A stretch of 64,000 bases of DNA from Diadema setosum. Taxonomy: Eukaryota; Echinodermata; Echinoidea; Diadematoida; Diadematidae. Of this stretch, positions 48,501 through 59,758 are shown piece by piece (position 1 is the first letter of the stretch; each line of letters opens with the position of its first letter). Both the position numbers and the translations under genes were made by a program. The stretch is taken from positions 20,079,203 to 20,143,202 of the forward strand of contig CM067062.1 in NCBI GenBank assembly GCA_033980235.1. Direction: 5' to 3'. The notes below the pieces were generated by a model, which was given only the letters and a program-made list of their open reading frames with translations, did no database searches and was not told the DNA's origin.

Positions 48501-51500
48501 CATACATTTAATGTAACTCATAAAGAAATCTGTCATCTCATAATATATTACTGAAATCAAATATGTAACTTATAACCACGCACATGTTTGTGTGTATAAA
48601 AAGAGGGAGAGTCCTGTTTGCTGTTTCCCTAAATAGTTTGATTATCAGTTCTGAATATATCTCTTGGCATGACTCTTCTCTTCTTTTCTAATCTCTTGAG
48701 AGATGAGACAAATTTTAAATACCATGACTATAAAACATAATCACTGCCACAATTGGTGTATTGCACTCACTGTATACATGTACATTGCAGAGAGCAACCT
48801 AAGATGTCCACAAGACCAAATGTACAAATGATATCCAGTTTCCATGTGTATGCACAAGGACATCAGAAGCTGGTTTACATGGAGATCTCACCGTGAACCT
48901 CGTGGCACAGATGCAGCACCGTTTGCCAGCTGTCTGGCTCGCTGGGATTGCTACAGATTCATCATCAGACATCTCTGTTGTACTCTCACTGGTCTCTGAC
49001 TCCACCTTCCCTTTCTTTCTTTTCCTCTTCCTCTTGGGGTTCCCAAAGTCACCAACCTTTATTTAGAATTACCAGAAAAAAGAAATGCTGTATGTCAGTG
49101 CATGCCATCTAAATCTAAATCTTTTGATTAATATAGGACAGGAAAAGTTTAGTTGAATTAATCTTCAATGATCCTGCGCCTTTGTACATGTGAAAACATG
49201 CTGGAAACATAGCAATCAAAGTGGTAATTACTAAAATAGTTATGGCTGCTCTGCTATGAGACCAAATTTCAAAGCAACAAAATTACATGCCTCAAAAAAA
49301 ATCCAAATTAATTTTTTTTAGGAACTTAGAGGCATTATGCACACCATATGCAACAGGGTTTACATAAATAGCAAGTCTGCAAGTTGTTGTTGTTTTTTTT
49401 AAATATGATATTCCATCAAATATGAATCGTCAGTCTGAGATGTGTACAGTAAAGCTGTCTGAGTATTGTGTTAGCCCCTACTAAATGTACAAGTACGATA
49501 CAATGAAAATGTAATTACATATGCATAGGAAATTGTTCAAAATCTAATTTGTGTTTCTAATGGAAGATATTCCATGCACATTTCACAGCCATTGATGTCT
49601 GTAATAGAAAAAAGAAATCTATTGAAAGTCCACATGTGACAATACCTATAAAGATGGTAAATCTGCATGAATCTGTTGAAGACTAGTCCCGAATATACTC
49701 GGGCAGCTATCTATGGAAAACATGTGTTATAGCAAAATCAGCTAATCCTCAAAGGGTTAAGATCCAGTGACTGACCTTTGTGCTGGTCACCTGACCATAG
49801 GAGATCGGCATGTGCTCAGGAGGCTGGAGACTTACATCAAATTCCTGCTGGTATTCCTGCAGGAGCCACTGAATGGTAAGGGGCAGGCGACACCATGGAC
49901 CTGTCCGCAGCATGTTGGAGACAACGCGGAACCGGTACTGGAAACTGTTCTCTCTACTCTTCTTGGCAGACACATGTCTCAAGCGCCGGGATTTCTTGGG
50001 ATGTTGCCACGCCCACTCAAACTAGACAGGAATGATTTAAGCACAATCATTGTCTCGGACATGCTGTTTGAAATTGTGCACAATTGTTTGACTACATTTG
50101 TACATTTCCCCATGAAAAATGCCATTACAATAACAATTATGACATAACATGATAAAAATGTGTCATGATTACAGCAATAATAACAAGGAAAAGTAGAAAC
50201 TACGCGGTGCATAATATATGTCCCCGCCGGAAGTAGCATTTAGTAGCAAAATGTACAATATAGGTAAAAAGATCAAGGTCAAAGGTCAAAGAAGTCAAAG
50301 GTCAAAATTCTATGTAGAAGTTTTGAAGCCCTCACCTAGTGCCATCACATAAAGCAAACGGAATCGAAATCGGGTTAGAAATGGCGAAGGAGTAGCATTT
50401 TGTAGCCAATGTACAATATAGGTAAAAAATCAAGGTCAAAGGTCAAAGAAGTCAAAGGTCAAAATTCTGTGTAGAAGTTTTGAAGCCCTCACCTAGTGCC
50501 ATCACATAAAGCAAACGGAATCGAAATCGGGTTAGAAATGGCGAAGGAGTAGCATTTGGTAGCAAAATGTACAATACAGGTCAAAAATCAAGGTCAGAGG
50601 TCAAAAAAGTCCAAGGTCAAAATTCTGTGCAGAAGTTTTGAAGCCCTCACCTAGTGCCATCACTTAAAGCAAACGGAATTGAAATCGGGTTACAAATGGC
50701 GAAGGATTAGCATTTTGTAGCAAAATGTACAATATAGGTCAAAAATCAAGGTCAAAGGTCAAAGAAGTCAACGGTCAAAATTCTGTGTAGAAGTTTTGAA
50801 GCCCTCACCTAGTGCCATCACATAAAGCAAACGGAATCAAAATCGGGTTAGAAATGGCGAAGGAGTAGCATTTTGTAGGCAATGTACAATATAGGTCAAA
50901 AATCAAGGTCAAAGGTCAAAGAAGTTAAAGGTCAAAATTCTGTGTAGAAGTTTTGAAGCCCTCACCTAGTGCCATCATATAAAGCAAACGGAATCAAAAT
51001 CGGGTTAGAAATGGCGAAGGAGTAGCATTTTGAAGCAAAATGTACAATATAGGTCAAAGGTCAAGGTCAAAGGTCACAACTGAAATTCTGTATAGAAGTT
51101 TCAAAGCTCCCATGTAGTGCTATCATATAAAGCAAACAGAATCAAAATCGGGTTAGAAATGGCGAAGGAGTAGCATTTTGAACATTTTGATCACACACGG
51201 ACGCACAGACGGACGGACAGACGGACACACGGACACACACACGTATGGAGCCCGTTTCATAGTCCCCTGCTCGAACTCGTTCGGCGGGGACAATAAAATT
51301 ATTATTTCATTTACTATGAATTATAATCACTATTATTACTATTTGTATTATTATTATTACTATTATTATTATTATTATTATTATCATAATTATTATATTA
51401 TTATATCATTATTACCATTGTGACACATGAACTTGTGGGTTAGTTATTGGTATATTGATGGAGATGATAGGCTGCAAGGCATTTTAAATCAGTATTGTAA

Positions 51501-53022
51501 TCTAAATTCTTACCCTCAGAGCTGATATTTCATTTGGAAAGCCATATATGATCAACACCATATCCCTGCAATAGGAAAAAAAAATAATCAGCAGATCACC
51601 GAAATAAAATGAAACAAATAAAGAAAAAAAAAGTCAAACACAACAAAACACAAAATAATATGCACACATCCCAGATTACAAATCTTTGTAATATTGTCCA
51701 CAAGTTTTTAAGAATAAACCTAGTCTGAATGATATTACATCATCTGAATTATGAAATCACTATCCATATAGACTTAATTGGTGAGAACTAGACTAATGTC
51801 TTTAAAACTTATACATGTTTATGAATATATGTATAAATCTTTATGGATATATATATAGGAAACTGTTATTGAATAAACATATTCATACTAGGCAAAAGAA
51901 ACATGATGGAATCTGGTGGTCAGCTCCTTGGTTGTCAATCAAGAACTAGATTAATTGCTCAATCTCAATCAATCTCCATCACTTATCATCCACTTATGAA
52001 TTATTCTCCAGACATTAATTTAGTATTTTGAGTCTCCTTTGTTATTGTACCTAAACTAGCTAAGAGGAGTATGATATTCAATTAGGATATGGGACTATAA
52101 AAATTATAGGTACTACCCAACACAGCAGTCCATGCAGAGCTCGGAGCCAGAGCGGCTACATCAAGACCAAGCTTACTACTCTAGACAGAAAAATCCACAT
52201 GTCTGGAGGAGTTGTAAAACATTTTTTTTTTAATACTTTAAATGGTCTAGAGGTTAGAGGTCTTAAGGAGGAGATTCTGTGAAGCCAGACGTAGATCTCT
52301 ATGGAACATATCCCCCGACAATATTAAAGCACAGACTGATCTTTTGATCAAGCATAACCAGCTGAGCTGCAATTGACATTGTCAGGATGCAACCTCTTTC
52401 ATCACAATTCATGTCTTTTTTACATCCTCTATGAGTCTAACGTTAACGTTAGAACTTACCATGCCATGGCATCACCAACCATGTCCACCTGGTCCATGGT
52501 GTTGGTGGTGACCACTATACTACTAGCTACGCCACACCTACTTGCCTACGGCCATGTAAAACTACGCCTACGCCAACGGGCACTGCCTGCACTAACGTTA
52601 GTACTCTAGACACAGAATATTTCACTGCACATTGATTTGAATACTTACATATTTGCCACACTACAGAGAGCAGTGCTGAAGAGATTCTTCTGTCAAGTAA
52701 AAGAATTAAAAAAACTGAACCTGATCAAAACACTATCTAAATTCTAATTTTGGTTGCCGGTTGTAAGGAGACAGCTGGGAGACTGTTAACTTAGAAACCT
52801 ACCACTACATGTACCAGAATACATGGGACTACGCATTACTTACCAGGGCCCCTTTCCGCTGGTCCTCCGTGCACCTCCAAATTTGCAGCCTTGGTTATGC
52901 TGATTAATTCTTCTCTTAGGATCTACTGTATATCCTATATACGTCCAACCTTTGCAGCGTGCGTTTTTACTAACTAAAAGGTAACATCCGTGAAAATTCT
53001 CGACTTCCTTCACCATTTTCAT
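45558..53022 (-). CDS. SLX1: SLX1 structure-specific endonuclease subunit (6 exons)
   Basis: Catalytic GIY-YIG nuclease that, with the SLX4 scaffold, cuts Holliday junctions and flaps in the nucleus. Exons (minus strand): 53022-52844, 51565-51514, 50021-49776, 49056-48892, 47030-46833, 45608-45558. All GT-AG joins keep frame, giving 296 aa (human 275). GIY-YIG domain: GCYLL (12-16), [17 protein letters not shown] with catalytic-type Arg at 37/38, [12 protein letters not shown] (49-60), and FEWAWQHP with the metal-binding Glu at 79. A Lys/Arg run (166-176) could be a nuclear signal. The C-terminal RING-like zinc domain has Cys/His at 206/207, 209, 222, 227, 232, 235, 255 and 258. The final exon encodes [14 protein letters not shown], as in the family tail. 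ATGs at 53022 and 53016 are both possible starts. The exon 4 acceptor has a weak pyrimidine tract. Confidence 0.95.
45728..45886. mobile_element. GTTTCATAA-end foldback MITE, copy 2
   Basis: 159 bp, ends GGGCCCTGTTTCATAAAAG and CTTTTATGAAATGGGGCCC, inner arms GCAACTCTTGCTGGAATGGC and its complement. It lies in the last SLX1 intron, about 120 bp upstream of exon 6. Confidence 0.85.
47127..47903. mobile_element. TIR element with G/C-run ends in an SLX1 intron
   Basis: Ends CCCTAAAAGGGCCGGG and CCCGGCCCCTTTAGGG. TTAA follows on the right (47904-47907) and TTCA precedes on the left. Subterminal G-runs each adjoin a CGGAATC word. Length 777 bp, no transposase frame. The TTAA target and CCC ends resemble piggyBac-type nonautonomous elements. 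Confidence 0.75.
49673..49756. mobile_element. TTAA palindromic mini-element, copy D
   Basis: Left CTGTTGAAGACTAGTCCCGA, interior ATACTCGGGCAG, CTATGGAAAACATGTGTTATA and GCAAAATCAG, right CCTCAAAGGG then TTAA (49757-49760). It lies in the SLX1 intron only 16 bp downstream of the exon 3 splice donor. Confidence 0.75.
50215..51293. repeat. Tandem cassette 3 with DR1 motifs, in an SLX1 intron
   Basis: Six units at about 158-bp spacing (marker GAAGTTTTGAAGCCCTCAC near 50317, 50474, 50632, 50790 and 50947; diverged near 51095). Each has one or more copies of AGGTCAAAGGTCA. The array ends in a GACGGACGGACAGACGG microsatellite (51198-51237). Outer borders are short inverted repeats, GTCCCCGCCG (50220-50229) and CGGCGGGGAC (51280-51289). 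The units are highly similar, suggesting recent amplification or homogenisation. Confidence 0.85.
51297..51418. repeat. ATT trinucleotide microsatellite
   Basis: An imperfect (ATT)n/(ATC) tract immediately after cassette 3. Confidence 0.95.
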
Positions 53023-53293
53023 TTGTCAATTTTGAATAGATGTTCGGTGTGGTTTCACTGTCATGTGATTTGTCACCTGACCACCCCCTGACCACCCGCA
53101 CTCGATCGCAGCGATCAATCAGAATATTGTGATTAACATTTCTCATCATCTGTGGACGCAGTGGGTGCCGAAGGATGTGGCTGTCGACACGTACCGGATT
53201 AACGCAGAGAAAGAAGATAAATGTCGCTCTAAATCCTGCACGATTTGGCATGATGTAACCTATCGAAGTACAGAGGGAATCGCGTATATAGAT
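53023..53293. promoter_or_regulatory. Bidirectional SLX1/HPS4 promoter
   Basis: Only 271 bp separate the SLX1 start codon (minus) from the HPS4 start codon (plus), so both genes must share this region. It has no TATA box. It contains TCATGTGA (53061-53068), an exact M-box of the kind bound by MITF/TFE bHLH-ZIP factors, and a second E-box-like TCACCTGA at 53073-53080. Binding is inference. Confidence 0.65.
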
Positions 53294-56200
53294 ATGGCTG
53301 CGGAGTACACGAAAAGGTGAGATTCAAAGGCTAAACTAACCTGCCCTTTCTCGTAAGGCACGTTCGTTCAATCTTCCTTCGCTAGATCTGAAATCCACGG
53401 CCCAAGGGGATCTACACCACACAAGGAGTGAGAGAACCGCAGCACAGTTGCAACGAAACTAGACGGTCATTGCACTATGAAGATTTCACTCTGTACAAGC
53501 TGTACTTACTATGTACTCTTGACTGGTCTCTTTTTAAGCTCTTTGTGATGATAACAAGATCGTCGCTGCACTGGGCCACTGCATATTGTGGCACTTTTTG
53601 CCAAAACATATAGACTCTATTTACATGTCTGATTTCTTTATCTAATAATAGTCCTTATAAATTTACTGTGTGATGCTTGCTGAAGCGAGTGAAGGACAGA
53701 TGGTGGTCAGACCCAGGAATAGGATGATGTCTCTAAATCGTAGAATCTATACCTTGTGCATTTGTGATTGAGATCCAGGAGACCGGACGGAGCCCACTTC
53801 ATAAAAAGATCACGCAGGTCTACAGTTATTGTAAGATGTATTAGGATGACAGTTGCCTTGGCAACCCAACAGTTTAAATGCTCACATTTCACTGATTGTT
53901 TTCATTTGTTGATTTTTAACTTGACTATATGACCAGACACTGTGCGCCAGGAGGGACACTTGTGTACAGCGACAGGGCTGTAGACTATAGTTATTGCTGA
54001 TTGTGCTGAAGAGTGAAGTGATTACAATTAATAAGATCTATTCAATTTTTGCAAATTAAAAAAAAAAAAAAAGGAATTGCAAATCTTGGATTGGCATTTT
54101 GAAATGGGCTGAGAGAGTTGGGTGCATAGATATCGCGTAGGCCTCCTGACTGTTGCAACTCTCATCAATCATGCCATTACTCACTCTTACCTTTTCACCT
54201 TTTTTTTTCTATTGATTATATTTATTTATTCATTCATTCATTTGTTGTGTTTGCTACCCTTGTCCTATATTACCATAAAATGTTTACAACATTTACATAT
54301 TATCACAAACTCCTCTCAAATTCTGTATGTAATATAACAATTTCAGCAACATGAATGCCACTGGCATATTGATTAAAAATTTTAAATAAAATTGGAAAAA
54401 ATCTGAGAAGGCATGTGACTGGCACTGCCTGTGATTGTGAATATTCAGTAGACTGATCTAAATTAACACGTATCTCTGATTTATGTGAACAAAAGCATGG
54501 TTCGTCGGATGAAAATATAAAGAGGGGCATTAAGTTTTCTTAAACACTATGAGCGTAATGGCAACTTGCCCCTCATTCTCACCCGACAAGTTGGACATTT
54601 ATTAATGGCCAGAAATGAGCATTACCAGCCCTAACCAGCAAATCCTTTTATGATATTACAATTAAATGAAGGATTCCAAACAATGCAACTGATTTATACC
54701 AGTTAAGTTTTCTTTCTCATGTTGTAATTTTCCAGTAATAATATCCTATGGGTGCTTACGCCCTTCTCATTCTCACCCAATGGGTTGGTCATTTATTAAT
54801 GGCCAGAAATTGGCATTACCAGCCCTAACCAGCAAATCCTTTTATGATATTACAATTCAAAGGCATTACAGGTATCTACCATTTGCACATGACACAAAAA
54901 TCCAGCTTAAGTGCTTCAAATAAATGTAAAATGTGAATTTGGGATAGAAACGTCCCATAAAAAAATCTTAATCAGTATAATCAATGTTAAGTATTATTAA
55001 ATAATGCAAATAATAATTATAATAAGATTGTTTCTAGACTAAACCGTCTACAGTAATGGTTTAGTGAGAAAAACAGTGATATCTCCTTATATTTTGGGCT
55101 TTATTGCAAAATTTTTATATGCTAGGATGTTTTGTGATACAATTGACCTAACATAACCATCAGATGTGATATCTCAAACATTGTTTAAATCACTGCTCCC
55201 AACGGTAAATAATACCTTTCATGAAGGATTTCAAACAATGCAACTGATTTAAACCAGTTAAGTTTTCTTTCTCATCTGGTGATTTTCCACTAATAATGTC
55301 CTTGATACACTTCATGATGTGTGTTGTCAAAAGGAGAGAGTTGCATATTAGTGCTCAAGAAAGCAAACTGCCCTGATATAAAGGAGAACTCTGGATGATT
55401 TTCAGACTTTTACATTGAACAATTATTGGATATAGTGGGTACTGAGTTTCAGAATTTATAGTGATTAGGATGAGAAATAAGAATGTTTTCAAAATTTATG
55501 ACAAATCTCATTAAACAAGGATGATGACATGACAGCCTCACCATACAAAGGCATTCGATGAGTGAGGCCTTGAGGAAGCAATATATACATGTATGTGAAC
55601 CTCCTATGTCATCATCCCTATTCAGTGTAATTTGTTTTGGGTTTTTTCAAAGTATTGGTTTCTCTGCCCCAGGACCACAATAAATTCCACAAATCTGTAC
55701 ATACATGTAGAACTGTTGATTTATTGATGTGAAATTAAGAAAATTGTATGGATTTCCCCTTTGAAGAGTGGGAATCTCCATTTCATAAACCTCCATACAT
55801 GAAGGCCTAAATGGCTACGTACTGTTTACAAATTCTCGGTATCGCCAATACCTAGGTGCTGTGCGCAGAGCAGCGTTTTAGATGCATTATTGGATAGCTC
55901 ACAGGACAAACTTGCCCCAGTTTTGGCTGCACATACACTGTACACTAAGATTACGCTGTCTTTATCCAGAGTTAATTTTTTTGAAGATTTCTTTGCTTTC
56001 CATTATGTGACCAGCACATTGAAGCCTTGCAGAAGTGAACCATGACTCTAGTGACCACAAATCAGTAAAAGTTAGAAACCTTCAACTCTTTTAAAGCTGA
56101 ATTATAGCCAAGAAAAAAAAAGGGGTAACAATGGAAAAGCAGACAAATAACTCAATTGGATTGTATGGGAACTGCGACCCATGTAAGACAACCGGAAGCG

Positions 56201-56787
56201 AACAAGGGCACCGAGGAATCTCACAGTGCATCTGTGACAGAGCTCTTCAGCGTGCGCAGAACTTTTCTGTGCACTGGCGATACGGAGAATTGTCTATTTA
56301 AAGTATTAGTTCTTACTTAGCAGTTATTGCAAGAGAGCTCTGTGTGAATGGAATGATATGTGCAGCTGTGTGCAGAACAAGGGATATTTATAAGAAAGAG
56401 TGTTGCAAGGTTTATACATTCATCCATACATTGTATCATGGTTGTTGTTGTTTTTATGTACGTGTACCAATAAGGAAGAGAGTCTGCTCAGTGTTTGCTT
56501 GTATTCTATGTACATGTAAACTCATTCCACTTGAGAGCTATTAAATAACTCATTCCACTTGAGAGCTATTAGATACCATAACAAGGACATTGCACTTTGG
56601 GAGTGGCTTTAGGTTTTCCGTTTGTGGTTACAGCCATTTGATACGCTTTTCACACACTTTTCCAGATTTTTCTCTCTTTTTTTTTGCCATGTGTGTTCAT
56701 TATTTAAAGTCATTGTTCATGGCACTGAATCATGTCTTGTTCCATTTTTAGTTTAATAGAGTAAAATGCCACACCAAGATCAACTGT

Positions 56788-56818
<31 letters not shown>

Positions 56819-59758
56819 GTTTTTTTGGGGGGGGGGTTCAGTAGATAAAATCAGAAAAAGTTTACTTGAAGTTGTACATAAAAGGAACTGTGTATGTATT
56901 CATGCAATGGTGTATTGAACCAATGCTATTGTTTGTCACAAATATCTTACAAATTGCTTATTATTTTTTGTTAATGCCCTAGACTCTGAGTGTCATAAAA
57001 ATAAACTTTTGGGATCAGTATTGAAACAGCTACAGTTATACCCCCCCCCCCCCCCCATAAAATCATCTGGTAGATAAGCAGCTTTAATACACTGAGGATA
57101 ATATGAGGCAGGAGATTCACATTATTCCTTGCAATGCATTCCAAAAAGGAGTATCAAATTCATGAAGATTTGTGCACACTTTTGCACAGTACATACATGT
57201 ACATGTGTAAGTCAGTGGGTGGCACTGGTCATGTGAGGTGATGACATCATTACTTCCTGTGTCGCAGTGATGGGCGCTGTACCACTTTCTTGCTAAAACA
57301 TGTGAAATTGAAAATCACATGACTTCCTTTCTTTTCGTTGAAGGTCGATGAAATTTTTGACTTGTGTGACGCTTTCACATTTATTCTATTTTAATACTTT
57401 ATTCATATGTTAACATGATTATACACCTCTGGCATTTCACTGTCAAAAAAGGTGTCTTTAAACTGCCACACTATAAGTAGACTACAATCACTATTGGTCA
57501 GAAAGGCTACATTTAGCAGGATGTCAGCTTCAAAGGAAATTGTGAATGGTTACAAGAGTCAAGGCCATTCATAGTGGTCAGTCAGGAGACTACTGTTAGC
57601 TGTGTGACTGACATGGTACAACAGCTGACATGATTCTACATCAATCTATCATCACAAAAGAAAAAAAGAAAAGATGTGGTAGTCAGGACCATTCAGTAAA
57701 ATTCTGTGAAATTTATATATTATTGAGTATGATCACTGATACAAATGTAGTGAAGTTTGTCCAATAAACTCAATAAAAACTGGATGAGAGACTGCCAATT
57801 CTACTGTGTGATGCTTTGAACCACAAAACAAAACGTAACTGTCTGCAAATGTAGTATGTCTTGTCCATTATGCTCGAATTGACAGTTATAATTAATGAGT
57901 TGCACACTACGTAGTTCCACTCTCAATGTAAGCTAGTGCTAACTCTTAGTTTGGATACTTATGAATGCATTCAAGCACTCACTTGTCATATTAGGCTATT
58001 GAACATTCAAAGGAATTAGAAGGCTTTTAAATAGATTATGCTTGCCCCAGTCTGTACATCACTGAGAAGTACTGACATTGTGCTGTGCTTGGTAAATACT
58101 CTAATTTAATATTCTGAAGTACATACAGGGATAACCACTTGTCTACAAGGCCATTAAATCCTCTGCGTGACAGATTAATTTCCTGTTCACAGGTATGTGT
58201 GTAAACTTTGCGCACATCTTACTCATTGGCATGGAAAGGGCTAATGACCATGTATTCAGTTCCTTTAATGATGTAATATGGTGCTCAACTTCTATACGGG
58301 TGTGTGAAAGGTGACTTGAGGATTCCAAAGAAAGTTAAAGATGATAAAAAGTTTTGGTACCTCAAAAGCTTACCTGAATTTCCTTGTCTTGGTTTGTGTT
58401 TCGGGTTAAAATATGTTGTCTGTGAGAATTACTCGCCCCAAAGTGCTCTCATGTCTTAGTAATCATGCAATAATGGTTTCGTACCAGAGCTGACGCTGAC
58501 CAGCGTCGATAAATATTGTACGAAACCACTGACTGCGACCAGCAGCGTGCAGCCCATTGTACGCATAGCTAACTGCGACCAGCAGCCCCATACGCAGAGC
58601 GTAATGGGGCTTCGCATTGTAGCATTCAGGATCATGACAGATTTAGTATCGCGGGTAAATGTCAACTTAAAATCCAAAAATTTCTTCGATTTGAAGACTT
58701 ACCAATTAAGTTGAAGTATTGAAAACAGGCTTCGAACAACGTTTGGTTCTGCCAATAGTCCCTTTCTGTTCGAATTGATGACTGAATGTGACTCGTTCGA
58801 GAGGATCTTGGGAGAGCTACATACACTGGATACTATGGCCAGCGCATGCGCACACAAACATCTTATCCGTTCATGGATTTGAAATTTGTGTGCGGACTGC
58901 ATATGATGTGTTCCCAGGCACTGGCTGTAGTATTCAGTGTACTGTATGTAGCTCTCCTAAGGTCCTGTCGACCGAGTCACATTCAGTCATCAATTCGAAC
59001 AGAAAGGGACTATAGGCAGAACCAAACGTTGCCCGAAGCCTGTTTTCAATACTTCAACTTAATTGGTAAGTCTTCAAATTGAAGAATTTATTGGATTTGA
59101 AGTTGACATTTACCCTGCGATACTAAATCTGTCATGATCCTGAGAACTACAATGCGAAGCCCGATTACGCTATGCGTATGGGACTGCTGGTCGCTATGCG
59201 TATGGGGCTGCTGGTCGCAGTTAATTGCATGATTACTAAGACATTAGAGCACTTTGGGGCGAGTAAGTCTCACAGTGTTAGTTATATGAAAGGTACTTTA
59301 ACCTGAAACACAAACTAAGGCAAGGAAATTCAAGGACACTTTTGAGGTACCAAAACTTTTTATTATCTTTAAAGGCTTTATGCTACTGCCAAACAGGAAA
59401 GTATGACATTAAATGACAAAAACCCGTTCCAAAAGTCCCTTAATAATTGACATTGCATTTTGTTTCGATGCCCTAGAGAGTGCATATTAGTGAGAATGCT
59501 TTGTCTTCCAGAGGCCTTGTTCTGTAGATACTTCCTGCAGTCAGACTCAGGTTCACAGATTACTCAATGAAGTTCTTTTGTACAGGTCTTGAAAATGGCT
59601 CTGGCAGTGAAAGACGCATTGATGTAGACATCACCCATTTCATTCCTTTCTGCAGGTTGGTTGCTCTGGGGCAGATGTTTTTTGTATACGACCACTCTGT
59701 AGTGGTCAAGGAAGAGGATGACCCGAAGGATGCTATTGCCTACTTCTACCCACCAAGA
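53294..59758 (+). CDS. HPS4: HPS4 (BLOC-3 subunit), first two exons
   Basis: HPS4 pairs with HPS1 in BLOC-3, the exchange factor for Rab32/Rab38 in lysosome-related organelle biogenesis. Exon 1 is 53294-53316 (MAAEYTK plus two bases). Exon 2 is 59656-59758. The split Arg codon (AG|G) restores a continuous frame: KRLVALGQMFFVYDHS, then VVKEEDDPKDAIAYFYPPR. This matches the conserved longin-domain start of HPS4, in which FF-YD, VKEE-DP and YFYP are diagnostic. Exon 2 ends in phase 0 at GTGAGT. Intron 1 is 6.3 kb and filled with repeats. Later exons are mostly beyond 64000; one candidate is at 63537-63768. Exon 1 is short and rests on phase, start context and position. Confidence 0.85.
54569..55300. 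repeat. Mosaic of direct duplications
   Basis: About 54569-54663 recurs at 54760-54858 (shared CTCATTCTCACCC, TTTATTAATGGCCAGAAAT, ACCAGCCCTAACCAGCAAAT). The block 54666-54745 recurs at about 55222-55300 (AAACAATGCAACTGATTTA, CAGTTAAGTTTTCTTTCTCA). The two duplications overlap in order, consistent with one tandem event followed by insertion and decay. Confidence 0.75.
55027..55205. repeat. Dispersed repeat, copy 2 (inverted)
   Basis: Reverse complement of the stretch at 3450-3600; see that entry for shared words. It lies within HPS4 intron 1. Confidence 0.7.
58334..59373. mobile_element. 1-kb foldback element in HPS4 intron 1
   Basis: The left arm (about 58334-58822) and right arm (about 58941-59373) pair over more than 400 bp. 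The outermost words are AAAGTTTTGGTACCTC and GAGGTACCAAAACTTT; the inner words are AGAGCTACATACA and TGTATGTAGCTCT. The left arm has an extra internal palindrome (58474-58532). The spacer is only about 120 bp. It ends roughly 280 bp before HPS4 exon 2. Confidence 0.85.

Larger units (their letters stand above)
53317..59655 (+). other. HPS4 intron 1
   Basis: A 6.3-kb intron, GTGAGA to TGCAG. It contains a mosaic of direct duplications at 54569-55300, the inverted copy of the 3450 repeat (55027-55205), poly-C and poly-G runs (57041-57057, 56827-56837) and a 1-kb foldback at 58334-59373. No other gene was recognised inside. Confidence 0.75.

Noticed and set aside
50215..51200. CRISPR array
   Set aside because: The units are contiguous near-identical 158-bp repeats with no unique spacers, in a eukaryotic intron.
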